64,000 nt of DNA. Source: Clostridia bacterium. GTDB taxonomy: Bacteria > Bacillota > Clostridia > Caldicoprobacterales > Caldicoprobacteraceae. The stretch is taken from assembly GCA_017577715.1 (NCBI GenBank), contig PKRC01000003.1, positions 167,445 to 231,444 of the forward strand. Direction: 5' to 3'. Below are positions 42,448 to 51,062 of the stretch, in pieces. Position numbers and translations under genes: made by a program. The notes below the pieces were generated by a model, which saw only the letters and a list, made by a program, of their open reading frames with translations, searched no databases and was not told the DNA's origin. Position 1 is the first letter of the stretch. The number at the start of each line of letters is the position of its first letter.

Positions 42448-43377
42448 TTAGTTAACTTTATCCTTAAACTGCTTTAATAACCGCAAGTAGTGGTTGGCTT
42501 CGCGCAATGTGTGATCAGCCAGCAATGGAATGATTATAGATCTGATCTTGCATTCCAGTAATCCCTGAGTTCCCTGGGCTTTAAAATCTCGAATTTCTTG
42601 GGTTGCTTTGAGGCTTTCTTCCGTAACCTTTGCTGGTGACGTTGTCTTTTCCAATGCAGCCTTTGCCTCTTTTATCAATTGGTCAAACTTATTCCCCAGA
42701 TCATTGGCCTTCTTAAATAACTCCTCTTCGGTTGGGTCAAGTAATCCTCGGATGAATTTGGCGTGTTCAGCCATTATCCTGTTCCAGAATAGCTCCTGTT
42801 CAAGGGCTTCCTTAGCAAGATCGATTTTTTCTCCCCTTTGAATTCTCTTAATCGTCTGTAAATAGAGCTCTGCTTCCCTCCGAATGTGCTCAATCAACAA
42901 AGGATAGTTGATTGTAAACATGTCACAAGATAGAACGCGTGATAAAATTGCCGTCTTAAAGCTTATCAATCCGAAAATCAAGTTAATTGCCTTTTGGTTA
43001 AGCATAAAAACCCTCTGCTCAAGTAGCGGATTGATTCTTATCATATCTCGACTTAATAGCCTGTACTCCGCTTCAGTTAAATCGGTTGGTATCGGAATCC
43101 CTGTTAAATATGAAGAAACTGTTTCAGCTTCAAGCGTGTATTGCGTTACTACTTCTCCCGACCTGAGTACATCGGGGCTGACAATTCCATTAGAAAGGCA
43201 GATGGTCTCCCTTAAAAGTCCATCAAAAGCCATTCTAAAATCATCTGCTTGTTGGGCAAAATCCATATCTCTTGGGGTAAATCCTAATTGAAGGAAAAAA
43301 GAATGCTCTTTCATGATACGCGCAAAAAAAAGATGTACATCAATTGATTGCTGTACAAATTCCTTACTTGCAAACAT
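42448..43377 (-). CDS. DUF2935 domain protein
   Basis: 309-aa all-helical soluble protein made of two similar halves, each starting with an E-H motif: FFARIMKEHSFFLQLGFTP near residues 17-35 and FWNRIMAEHAKFIRGLLDPT near 198-217, each with later EA/EH helices (REAELYLQTIKR, REANHYLRLLKQ). This duplicated bundle is that of DUF2935, a clostridial/bacillary family whose His and Glu residues suggest a di-metal site, function unknown. GGGAGTGATAGG precedes the ATG. Single gene, divergent from uvrB. Confidence 0.82.
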   Translation of the reverse strand: MFASKEFVQQSIDVHLFFARIMKEHSFFLQLGFTPRDMDFAQQADDFRMAFDGLLRETICLSNGIVSPDVLRSGEVVTQYTLEAETVSSYLTGIPIPTDLTEAEYRLLSRDMIRINPLLEQRVFMLNQKAINLIFGLISFKTAILSRVLSCDMFTINYPLLIEHIRREAELYLQTIKRIQRGEKIDLAKEALEQELFWNRIMAEHAKFIRGLLDPTEEELFKKANDLGNKFDQLIKEAKAALEKTTSPAKVTEESLKATQEIRDFKAQGTQGLLECKIRSIIIPLLADHTLREANHYLRLLKQFKDKVN

Positions 43378-43566
43378 TACCTATCACTCCCTGATCCTGA
43401 ATGAACTGAAAATTACACTTTATTATATGTGTGGATTAAATGAGGTGTTACTGATGGTTTTATAAATGCTTATATATCAATGATGGGAAAAGCGTTTTTC
43501 TACAATAAAGTTTAGGTTGTACATCATTTGTGGTATAATTGACCTTAAAGAGGTGAAAGCTGCATT

Positions 43567-45615
43567 ATGCGTTTTAAGATAAAGTCGGATTTTAAACCCC
43601 AAGGGGATCAGCCCAAGGCTATCGAGGCCCTGGTGGAGGGTTTGAATAGGGGCGAGAAGCACCAAACCCTGATAGGGGTTACCGGTTCGGGCAAAACCTT
43701 TACCATGGCAAATATAATCGAGCGCGTCCAGCGCCCCACTCTGGTACTGGCTCACAACAAGACGCTGGCCGCTCAGCTGTGTAGCGAGTTTAAGGCCTTT
43801 TTCCCCGACAATGCGGTAGAGTACTTCGTAAGCTACTACGATTATTACCAGCCGGAGGCTTATGTGCCGGCCACCGATACCTATATCGAGAAGGAGACCT
43901 CCATTAACGACGAGATAGAGAAGCTGCGCCATTCGGCTACGGCGGCCCTTTTTGAGCGCCGTGACGTGATAGTGGTGGCCAGCGTATCCTGCATATACGG
44001 CTTGGGTAATCCAAAGGAATACAGGGACCTTACCCTGTCGTTGCGGCCCGGGATGGTAAAGGATAGGGATGAGGTGCTGCGCAAGCTGGTGGATATACAG
44101 TACCAGCGAAACGATGTAGACTTTGTTCGCGGGACCTTCCGGGTAAGGGGCGACGTGGTGGAAATATTCCCAGCGGGGTCTTCGGGCCGAGCCATACGGG
44201 TGGAATTCTTTGGGGACGAGATCGAGAGGATTGCCGAGATCGATGCCTTGACCGGGGATGTGCTGGGATATCGCACTCATGTGGCCATATTCCCCGCTTC
44301 CCACTATGCCTCGTCCCGCGAAAGATTGGAACGGGCCATTGAGCAGATAGAGCGCGACCTAGAGATAAGGGTTAAGGAGCTCAAGGATCAGGGACGCTTG
44401 CTGGAAGCCCAACGCCTTCTACAGCGCACCAATTATGATATCGAAATGATGCGAGAGACGGGCTATTGCAATGGCATAGAGAACTATTCACGGTACCTGG
44501 ATGGCAGGAAACCAGGTGAGCCGCCTTATACCCTGTTGGATTATTTCCCCGAGGATTTCATAATGTTCATAGACGAGTCCCATGTCACCATACCGCAGCT
44601 GCGGGCCATGTATGCCGGCGACCGCTCCAGGAAGGATAATCTGGTGGAGTACGGTTTCAGGCTGCCTGCAGCTTATGACAACCGGCCCCTCACCTTTGAA
44701 GAGTTTGAGAGCAAAATAAACCAGGTCATTTACGTTAGCGCCACGCCGGGACCGTATGAGCTCAGCAAGTCGTCACGCGTGGTGGAACAGATCATAAGGC
44801 CTACGGGACTGGTGGATCCCGAGGTAGTGGTACGGCCTACTGAAGGCCAGATCGATGACCTGATTAGCGAGATACGCCAGAGGGTAGAGAAGAATGAACG
44901 GGTGCTGGTCACCACCCTCACCAAGAAGATGGCCGAGAGCCTTACCGAATATTTGAGGGAAATGGACATAAGGGTACGGTATTTGCACTCCGACATCGAT
45001 ACCATCGAGCGCATGGAGATCATCCGCGATTTGCGTAAAGGGGAATTTGACGTCCTGGTGGGCATTAACCTGCTCAGGGAGGGCTTGGATCTTCCTGAGG
45101 TGTCGCTGGTGGCCATACTCGATGCCGATAAGGAAGGCTTCCTCCGTTCCGAGACCTCCCTTATCCAGACCATTGGCCGTGCTGCCCGAAACGTCAACGG
45201 CAAGGTCATAATGTACGCCGATACCATAACCGACTCTATGCGCAGGGCCATAGATGAGACCAACAGGCGACGCAAGCTTCAGATGGAGTACAATCAAAAG
45301 CACGGGATTACCCCCAGGACTGTTGTGAAGGGCATACACGACATCATAGAGGTTACAAAAGCGGTGTCCGAGCAACCTGCCGATTATGATGTGAAAGAGC
45401 AGCTGTCGGTTGAGGAGATACATTCCCGTATAGAGAAGCTGGAGAAGGAGATGAGGGACGCCGCAGCAGCACTGGAGTTTGAAAAGGCCGCTCAAATCAG
45501 GGATGAGATATTCAGGCTGAGAGAAAAGCTGCAGGATGCGAAAGAACAGGGCAAGAAGCAGCAGAAGCAGCTGACCCAAAAATCCGGTTCAAAGAAAAAG
45601 CGTAGGTCGTTGTAA
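43567..45615 (+). CDS. uvrB: excinuclease ABC subunit B
   Basis: 682-aa helicase-like subunit of nucleotide excision repair. Walker A GVTGSGKT is at about residues 37-44, the damage-sensing beta-hairpin YYDYYQPEAYVPATDTYIEK near 96-115, Walker B/DEAD-like FIDESHVT near 336-343, helicase motif VI QTIGRAARN near 537-545, and the C-terminal UVR motif EKEMRDAAAALEFEKAAQIR near 622-641. It loads with UvrA on lesions and recruits UvrC. GAGGTG lies 11 bases before the ATG. No uvrA follows, unlike in B. subtilis. A TATAAT is visible at about 43535-43540 without a strong -35. Confidence 0.97.
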   Translation: MRFKIKSDFKPQGDQPKAIEALVEGLNRGEKHQTLIGVTGSGKTFTMANIIERVQRPTLVLAHNKTLAAQLCSEFKAFFPDNAVEYFVSYYDYYQPEAYVPATDTYIEKETSINDEIEKLRHSATAALFERRDVIVVASVSCIYGLGNPKEYRDLTLSLRPGMVKDRDEVLRKLVDIQYQRNDVDFVRGTFRVRGDVVEIFPAGSSGRAIRVEFFGDEIERIAEIDALTGDVLGYRTHVAIFPASHYASSRERLERAIEQIERDLEIRVKELKDQGRLLEAQRLLQRTNYDIEMMRETGYCNGIENYSRYLDGRKPGEPPYTLLDYFPEDFIMFIDESHVTIPQLRAMYAGDRSRKDNLVEYGFRLPAAYDNRPLTFEEFESKINQVIYVSATPGPYELSKSSRVVEQIIRPTGLVDPEVVVRPTEGQIDDLISEIRQRVEKNERVLVTTLTKKMAESLTEYLREMDIRVRYLHSDIDTIERMEIIRDLRKGEFDVLVGINLLREGLDLPEVSLVAILDADKEGFLRSETSLIQTIGRAARNVNGKVIMYADTITDSMRRAIDETNRRRKLQMEYNQKHGITPRTVVKGIHDIIEVTKAVSEQPADYDVKEQLSVEEIHSRIEKLEKEMRDAAAALEFEKAAQIRDEIFRLREKLQDAKEQGKKQQKQLTQKSGSKKKRRSL

Positions 45616-45627
45616 GCCCACCGAAGT

Positions 45628-45656
45628 CCACCGCATTTGTTAGCGGTGGTTTTTTA
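45628..45656 (+). terminator. uvrB terminator
   Basis: CCACCGC (45628-45634) pairs with GCGGTGG (45643-45649), followed by six T residues. Confidence 0.9.
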
Positions 45657-45876
45657 TGTATTCTGCAAAGTTAGTGTAAAGTTAAGTTTTGCTGTTTCAA
45701 ATGAAATCCGCAGTTTTGAAGCAAAATTGGCAGCAAATGAAAAGATTAAGTGTGCAGCAAAATCAAATTCGACGCAAACTCGAGTAACATGAAAAATGGT
45801 TTCAAACACGAAATTTGGGTGTATTAATTGTATAAAAGGTTTGCAGACTATAGACCAATATATGGAGGTGCTTTAG

Positions 45877-47064
45877 ATGTCGCAAAAGATAACTGAAAAA
45901 GTCACCTGGGTGGGCAAGATAGACTGGGAGCTTAAGAGGTTTCACGGCAACGAGCTCTCGACCCACAGGGGTTCCTCGTACAATTCCTATCTCATAAGGG
46001 ATAAGAAGACCGTCCTGATAGACACGGTATGGAAGCCCTTTGCAGATGAGTTTGTCCGAAACCTGAAGAAGGAGATAGACCTCAACGAGATCGACTACAT
46101 TGTTGTAAATCACGGGGAGATAGACCACAGCGGTGCACTGGTTGAGCTTATGAGGGAGATTCCCGATACTCCAATATATTGCACTGCCAATGCCGTAAGG
46201 TCGTTGAAGGGGCACTATCACCACGACTGGAATTTCGTTGAAGTGAAGACCGGCGATACCCTGGATATAGGGGAGAGCAAGCTGATTTTCATCGAGGCGC
46301 GGATGCTCCACTGGCCCGACAGCATGTTTACATACATGACGGGTGAGAACATTCTGTTCAGCAATGACGCATTCGGCCAGCACTACGCCTCGGAGCGCCT
46401 CTTCAACGATCAGGTGGATCAGGATGAGCTGTATTACGAAGCCATGAAGTATTACGCCAACATATTGACGCCTTTTAGCGGCTTTGTCACGAAGAAGATT
46501 AAAGAGATCATGGATATGGGGTTGCCCATTGATATCATATGTACCAGCCATGGCATTATATGGAGGGACAACCCGCTTCAGATTGTGAACAAGTATCTGG
46601 AATGGGCCGACAATTATCAGGAAAACCAAATCACCATCATATATGATACCATGTGGAATGGCACCAGGCGAATGGCAGAGGCAATTGCAGAAGGCATAAG
46701 GTCTTCCGATGATGCCGTGGTGGTTAAATTGTATAACGCTTCTAAGTATGACAAAAACGATATAATAACCGAGGTGTTCAAATCCAAGGCTGTGCTGGTG
46801 GGTTCGCCTACCATAAACAGGGGAATCTCCTTCTCCATATCGGGCATTCTCGAGATGATAAAAGGTTTGGGCTTAAAAAACAAAAAGGCGGCCGCTTTTG
46901 GAGCCTATGGCTGGAGCGGCGAAGGCGTAAAGATTATCACTGAGGAGCTGAAGGATGCCGGCTTTGAGGTTGTAGATGAGGGCATAAGGGCTCTGTGGAA
47001 CCCCGATGAACAGGCGCTGCAGCAGTGCAGGGAATTTGGCCAGCGCTTTGTAAGGAATTTGTGA
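45877..47064 (+). CDS. fprA: A-type flavodiiron protein (FprA)
   Basis: 395-aa cytoplasmic oxidoreductase reducing O2 and/or NO. The N-terminal metallo-beta-lactamase-like domain carries the diiron ligands in NHGEIDHSG near residues 78-86 (HxExDH), ARMLHWPDSM near 140-149, FSNDAFGQH near 165-173 and CTSHGIIWR near 223-231; the C-terminal flavodoxin domain starts near 250 (IIYDTMWNGTRRMAEAIAEG, FMN phosphate loop). A protective role in an anaerobe is expected. GGAGGTG precedes the ATG. It stands alone between uvrB and the metal ATPase cluster. Confidence 0.95.
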   Translation: MSQKITEKVTWVGKIDWELKRFHGNELSTHRGSSYNSYLIRDKKTVLIDTVWKPFADEFVRNLKKEIDLNEIDYIVVNHGEIDHSGALVELMREIPDTPIYCTANAVRSLKGHYHHDWNFVEVKTGDTLDIGESKLIFIEARMLHWPDSMFTYMTGENILFSNDAFGQHYASERLFNDQVDQDELYYEAMKYYANILTPFSGFVTKKIKEIMDMGLPIDIICTSHGIIWRDNPLQIVNKYLEWADNYQENQITIIYDTMWNGTRRMAEAIAEGIRSSDDAVVVKLYNASKYDKNDIITEVFKSKAVLVGSPTINRGISFSISGILEMIKGLGLKNKKAAAFGAYGWSGEGVKIITEELKDAGFEVVDEGIRALWNPDEQALQQCREFGQRFVRNL

Positions 47065-47142
47065 TGTTTTGGCTGAAAAATTTACACGGGATAGGAATGC
47101 CACACAGCTGCCATGCATGGGCTGTTGCCATGTTATATGGCT

Positions 47143-47251
47143 GTTAAAGACAAGTGGTCACGATGGCGCATCTTGTAGTACTGCAATGACAGGATTGTAC
47201 AGCAGGCGTTAAAGATAAGTAGCCACAGCGGCAGCTTGTAGCGCGTATGAC
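47143..47251. repeat. two imperfect direct repeats
   Basis: GTTAAAGACAAGTGGTCAC begins at 47143 and GTTAAAGATAAGTAGCCAC at 47208, 65 bp apart. Each continues with a GGC-containing stretch, CTTGTAG and later ATGAC, so about 40-45 bp are shared. They lie in the 390-bp gap between fprA and the HMA protein gene; no coding frame explains them. Confidence 0.6.
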
Positions 47252-47291
47252 CGATAATTATGCGCTGCTATTTGCTTCCGCGACAGGCAAG

Positions 47292-47333
47292 AATGGGAGC
47301 CGCACTTTAAATACGCGGCTCCCATTTTCTATT
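47292..47333 (+). terminator. rho-independent terminator
   Basis: AATGGGAGCCGC (47292-47303) pairs with GCGGCTCCCATT (47315-47326), followed by TTCTATTT. It would end fprA transcription about 230 bp past the stop. Confidence 0.85.
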
Positions 47334-47363
47334 TAATGAGCACACGGATTTTTTAAATGCGAA

Positions 47364-47379
47364 TTTGATCCAGGTCAAA
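47364..47379. promoter_or_regulatory. FNR/CRP-like box before the metal ATPase operon
   Basis: TTTGATCCAGGTCAAA is an inverted repeat (TTTGA-N6-TCAAA) differing at one base from the FNR consensus TTGAT-N4-ATCAA. It is 76 bp before the HMA protein start. The Crp/Fnr regulator at 49775-50458 closes the same cluster and is its likely ligand. Confidence 0.7.
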
Positions 47380-47454
47380 GAAATTGCAGCAGATATTTAT
47401 TAAAATTGAGTCACAAAATATAAAAAAACAAAATTTTTGAGGAGGATGACCTTT

Positions 47455-47670
47455 ATGACTACAAAGAATTATCAGCTGGAAACCTTGACCTGCCCTTCGT
47501 GTATGGCAAAGATTGAGAACGCTTTGAGGCGTACCAAGGGCGTCGAGAGCGTTGAAGTGCTGTTTAATTCCAGCAGGGTAAAGGTGACATTCGACGAGCT
47601 TGTGGTGTCTTCAGATGATGTCAAGCGCGTCATCGAAGGGCTGGGCTACAAGGTACTGGGCGAAAAGTAA
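47455..47670 (+). CDS. heavy-metal-associated (HMA) domain protein, CopZ-like
   Basis: 71-aa ferredoxin-like fold metal-binding protein with the metal site TCPSCM near residues 12-17 (CxxC), followed by KIENALRRTKGVESVEVLFN and the terminal VIEGLGYKV. The usual MxCxxC is altered to LTCPSC (Leu before Thr), which occurs in Zn/Cd-type HMA domains. ATG at 47455 has GGAGG nine bases upstream. It lies 73 bp before a P1B ATPase that lacks its own N-terminal HMA domain, so it probably supplies or regulates that pump in trans. Confidence 0.9.
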   Translation: MTTKNYQLETLTCPSCMAKIENALRRTKGVESVEVLFNSSRVKVTFDELVVSSDDVKRVIEGLGYKVLGEK

Positions 47671-47743
47671 TTTTTCAGGTGGTTGTCCTATAGCCTTTAA
47701 CTGGTGTATAGGCAATTTTGTTTACAGCCGGGAGGAGAATGTG

Positions 47744-49585
47744 ATGGGGACTACAAAACTCCAGAGAGTGGTGCTGTCCGGAATGCTGATAATAGTTTCC
47801 TTTGTATTAAAAAGGGCAGCTGTGTCTCCGGTGATTGCCGATGTGTTTATGCTTGGAGCGGCCATGGTGGCAGGTATTCCCATTATGAGAAAGGCTATTG
47901 CGGGAATCAAATACAGAATACTGGGCATCGATGCCTTGGTATCGTTGGCTGTGATAGGTGCGGTATATTTGCGGGAATACTGGGAGGCCGCGGCGGTTAC
48001 CTTCCTTTTTACCCTGGGCGATTACCTGGAGTCCAGGACCCTTGAGAAGACCAGAGCATCCATTAAGGCGCTGCTCAATATGATGCCTGACATGGCGAGA
48101 GTGATAAGGGACGGCCAAGAGATGGAGATATTGCCCCAAGAGGTGGTAAAAGGGGACACCGTCATCGTAAAGCCGGGCGAGAGGATACCGGTGGATGGCA
48201 CCGTCACAGAAGGCAATGCCTACGTCAACCAGGCGGCAATCACCGGGGAATCCATCCCGGTAAACAAGGAAACCGGGGACACGGTGTTTTCTGGAACCGT
48301 CATTGAATCGGGGTATCTCAAGATAAGAGCCGACAGGGTGGGAGAGGACACCACCTTTGCAAGGATACTTCAGATGGTGGAGGAGGCGCAGGACAAAAAG
48401 GCCAAAACCCAGAAATTCCTGGAGACGTTCTCGAGATATTATACCCCATTCATCATAGTTTTTGCCGTTCTGCTGTTTATATTTACCAGGGACCTGCGGC
48501 TTTCGCTTACGCTGCTGGTCATAGCCTGCCCGGGTGCACTGGTGATAGCCACGCCGGTTTCAATAGTGGCGGGGATCGGCAACGCGGCAAGGCATGGGGT
48601 GCTGATAAAGGGTGGCGAGGTCATGGAGAAGCTGGGGCAGATAAGGGTTCTGGCTTTCGACAAGACCGGTACCCTGACGGAGGCAAAGCCTAGGGTTACC
48701 GGGATAAAGTCCTTTGGCATGGAAGAGGATGAACTGTTGATGATAGCTGCCATCGGCGAAAGCTATTCGGAACATCCGCTGGCCAAAGCCATAGTAAGCG
48801 CTGCACAGGAGAAGCTGGGGCCGATAGGCGAGTTTGCCGAGACGTCAGAGATCATACCCGGACAAGGTTTGAAGGTGAAGGTCAGGGGACGGGATTATCT
48901 AATAGGCAACAGGAAGTTGATATTGGAAAACGGGGTGAGGATAGAGCAAGAGCAGGAGGAGTATATAAGGCAGGAGGAAGAGCGCGGCCAGACGGTGGTC
49001 ATCATTTCAAATGTCGAGAGGGTACTGGGCGTCATATCCATAGCCGATGCGGTACGGGCTGATGCAAAGCAGCTAATTGCCGATTTAAAGCGGCTGGGTA
49101 TAAGAAAGATTGTGATGCTGACGGGAGATAACAGGAGAACTGCGGCGGCAATAGCTCAGCAGCTTGGCATAGACGAACATTACGCCGAGCTCCTTCCCGA
49201 GGACAAGGTTAAGGTGCTTGAGGACGTTTCGCGGCAGTTTGGCCCCGCTGCAATGGTAGGTGACGGGGTCAACGATGCCCCGGCCCTGGCTTCGGCTGAT
49301 CTGGGAATTGCCATAGGCGGTGCAGGTACCGATGTGGCCGTGGAGACCGCCGATGTGGTGCTGATGTCAAACGAAATAAAGAAGCTGGCTTATGCCATTG
49401 GGCTGAGCAGGGCCACGGTGAGAAATATGAAGCAGAACATATTTTTTGCTATAATAGTAGCAGCGCTTTTGCTTGTAGGGGTGCTGGCCAAGAAGGTGTT
49501 TCTGTCATCCGGCATGCTTGTTCACGAGTTAAGCGTGCTGATCGTCATAATTAACGCTATAAGGCTGCTGGCCTACAGGCAGTAA
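47744..49585 (+). CDS. heavy-metal P1B-type ATPase with CPG motif
   Basis: 613-aa membrane pump without an N-terminal HMA domain. TGES phosphatase motif near 168-171 (AAITGESIPV), ion-path motif ACPGAL near 261-266 where CPC or CPx is usual, phosphorylation site DKTGTLTE near 306-313, SEHPLAKAI (HP motif) and the hinge GDGVNDAPAL follow. Eight helices are expected. Such CPG variants occur in Firmicutes near Crp/Fnr regulators; metal specificity is not certain (Zn, Cd, Fe or Mn). GGAGG lies eight bases before the ATG. In one cluster with the HMA protein and the regulator. Confidence 0.92.
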   Translation: MGTTKLQRVVLSGMLIIVSFVLKRAAVSPVIADVFMLGAAMVAGIPIMRKAIAGIKYRILGIDALVSLAVIGAVYLREYWEAAAVTFLFTLGDYLESRTLEKTRASIKALLNMMPDMARVIRDGQEMEILPQEVVKGDTVIVKPGERIPVDGTVTEGNAYVNQAAITGESIPVNKETGDTVFSGTVIESGYLKIRADRVGEDTTFARILQMVEEAQDKKAKTQKFLETFSRYYTPFIIVFAVLLFIFTRDLRLSLTLLVIACPGALVIATPVSIVAGIGNAARHGVLIKGGEVMEKLGQIRVLAFDKTGTLTEAKPRVTGIKSFGMEEDELLMIAAIGESYSEHPLAKAIVSAAQEKLGPIGEFAETSEIIPGQGLKVKVRGRDYLIGNRKLILENGVRIEQEQEEYIRQEEERGQTVVIISNVERVLGVISIADAVRADAKQLIADLKRLGIRKIVMLTGDNRRTAAAIAQQLGIDEHYAELLPEDKVKVLEDVSRQFGPAAMVGDGVNDAPALASADLGIAIGGAGTDVAVETADVVLMSNEIKKLAYAIGLSRATVRNMKQNIFFAIIVAALLLVGVLAKKVFLSSGMLVHELSVLIVIINAIRLLAYRQ

Positions 49586-49774
49586 AACCACTGGAAGTTC
49601 AGAAGTATAGTACAACAACAATATAGTAAGAAGTTTACAAGCATAAAATAAAAGCCCAAATATAAAAAGTTACAAAGCAGTAAACAGCATGCTGTGTACT
49701 ACAATTTTCAACTGTATGCATGCTTAACTAGCCTGTATATGGGAATGACGTTGTACGGGAAGGGGGGATATTCC

Positions 49775-50458
49775 ATGGATAGGAGTTGTAACTGTGAGAA
49801 ATCGAGGCAGAGCTGCGTATATCTGGTCCCTATATTCAATGCGTTGAACAGCCAGGAGATAACGGAGATAGAAAACATCACCTACAGCAGGACTTATGCT
49901 AAAGGCGAAATGGTCTATATGGCCGGAGAAAAGGGAGAAAAGCTGTTTATCATCCACAGGGGCAAAGTGAAAATAACCAGGATTTCCGAGTCGGGCAAGG
50001 AGCAGGTGGTCAGGGTACTGGGGCCGGGGGATTTCATGGGTGAGCTATCGCTGTTTGTACACGTACCCTTGGCGGACAATGCTCAGGCCTTAGAGGATAC
50101 CGAGGTGTGCGTGCTGGATGGCCAGAGCATGAAGCAGCTCATGATGAAATACCCTGCTATAGCTTTAAAGATACTGGAAGAGCTTAGCATGAGATTGGAA
50201 AAGGCCGAGAGGTTGATTGAAGATTTAACCACACGCAGCGTGGAGGCCAGGATTGCGCGGGCCTTGCTCGAACTTGCGACGCATAACGACGAGGTGGCCC
50301 TTGAGCTAAGCAAGGGCGACCTGGCGTCCCATACCGGCATGTCTCCCGAGACGCTCAGCAGAAAGCTGTCATACTTCCAGAAGATGGGCTGGATAAAGCT
50401 GGAGGGGCGAAGAAAAATCGTCATACTGGACAAACAAAGTCTGGCATCCCTCATATAG
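49775..50458 (+). CDS. Crp/Fnr family transcriptional regulator
   Basis: 227-aa regulator: N-terminal Cys-containing start CNCEKSRQSC, cyclic-nucleotide-binding-like beta barrel near residues 25-140 (GEKLFIIHRGKVKITRISES, LGPGDFMGELSLF), a dimer helix near 145-165 and a C-terminal helix-turn-helix SKGDLASHTGMSPETLSRKL near 182-201. The three early Cys residues could bind an Fe-S cluster or metal. ATG at 49775 follows GGGGGG; the frame opens at 49694. It lies after the HMA/P-ATPase pair, whose promoter region carries an FNR-like box, so control of that operon is likely. Confidence 0.9.
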   Translation: MDRSCNCEKSRQSCVYLVPIFNALNSQEITEIENITYSRTYAKGEMVYMAGEKGEKLFIIHRGKVKITRISESGKEQVVRVLGPGDFMGELSLFVHVPLADNAQALEDTEVCVLDGQSMKQLMMKYPAIALKILEELSMRLEKAERLIEDLTTRSVEARIARALLELATHNDEVALELSKGDLASHTGMSPETLSRKLSYFQKMGWIKLEGRRKIVILDKQSLASLI

Positions 50459-50470
50459 GGATGCCATTTT
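50443..50470 (+). terminator. terminator overlapping the regulator's stop codon
   Basis: GGCATCCCT (50443-50451) pairs with AGGGATGCC (50457-50465), followed by ATTTT. The left arm is coding and the stop codon (50456-50458) lies at the loop. The convergent gene ends 13 bp beyond it. Confidence 0.8.
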
Positions 50471-50482
50471 GATGCCTAAATT

Positions 50483-51031
50483 TCACTTTAGTGGAAACAA
50501 AGGCAACTCTTCTAAAAATATTATATCATCCCGCTGGGCAGCGTCTCCCTCGGCCAGGATGGCCGCTTTTGCAACAACTATTCCTCCGGCTTTGGTGACC
50601 AGCCGTTCGACGGTCTGTACCGACTCTCCTGTGCTTATTACGTCGTCAATTATGGCCACGCGCCTGCCCTTTACCAGGGAGGCATCGTTGTGGTCCAGAC
50701 ACAGGATTTGCTTTTTCTGTGTGGTTATCGATACCACTTCATCCACAATGGGTGATTCCATATAAGGTTTAACGCTCTTTCTGGCCACGATATAGCGTTT
50801 CATTCCAAGCAACCGGGACATTTCAAACACAAGGGGTATCCCTTTGGCTTCTGCCGTAACCAGTATATCAACTGGCGGAAGCTTTTTGACCAGCTGGGCC
50901 GCAGCGGCGCACACCAGCTCTGTATCGCCCAGTATCACAAAACTGGCTATGGCCAGGTCATCGCTGATCTTCACAATTGGCAGTTCCCTTGTGATGCCAG
51001 CCACTTGAAGCGTGTAAGTTTTTTGTGCCAT
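50483..51031 (-). CDS. purine phosphoribosyltransferase-like protein
   Basis: 182-aa type I phosphoribosyltransferase. The PRPP-binding motif RVAIIDDVISTGESV is near residues 124-138, the flexible-loop/hood region KPYMESPIVDEVVSI near 88-102, and VDILVTAEAKGIPLVFEMSR near 54-73 resembles the adenine/xanthine phosphoribosyltransferase group. It would turn a purine base and PRPP into a nucleotide. GAGGAGG lies seven bases before the ATG. It is 31 bp after an NCS2-type base permease gene in the same direction, which supports a purine salvage operon; the exact base is unknown. Confidence 0.85.
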   Translation of the reverse strand: MAQKTYTLQVAGITRELPIVKISDDLAIASFVILGDTELVCAAAAQLVKKLPPVDILVTAEAKGIPLVFEMSRLLGMKRYIVARKSVKPYMESPIVDEVVSITTQKKQILCLDHNDASLVKGRRVAIIDDVISTGESVQTVERLVTKAGGIVVAKAAILAEGDAAQRDDIIFLEELPLFPLK

Positions 51032-51062
51032 AAGAAAACCTCCTCACCCATTCTAGTTGTAT

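Noticed and set aside
44773..45579. Long antisense frame over the 3' half of uvrB
   Set aside because: UvrB is certain on the plus strand and the antisense frame has no start signal or recognisable protein.
45802..46629. 275-codon minus-strand frame opposite fprA
   Set aside because: Its translation is a low-complexity shadow of the fprA codons; fprA has all diiron ligands, a ribosome binding site and correct length.
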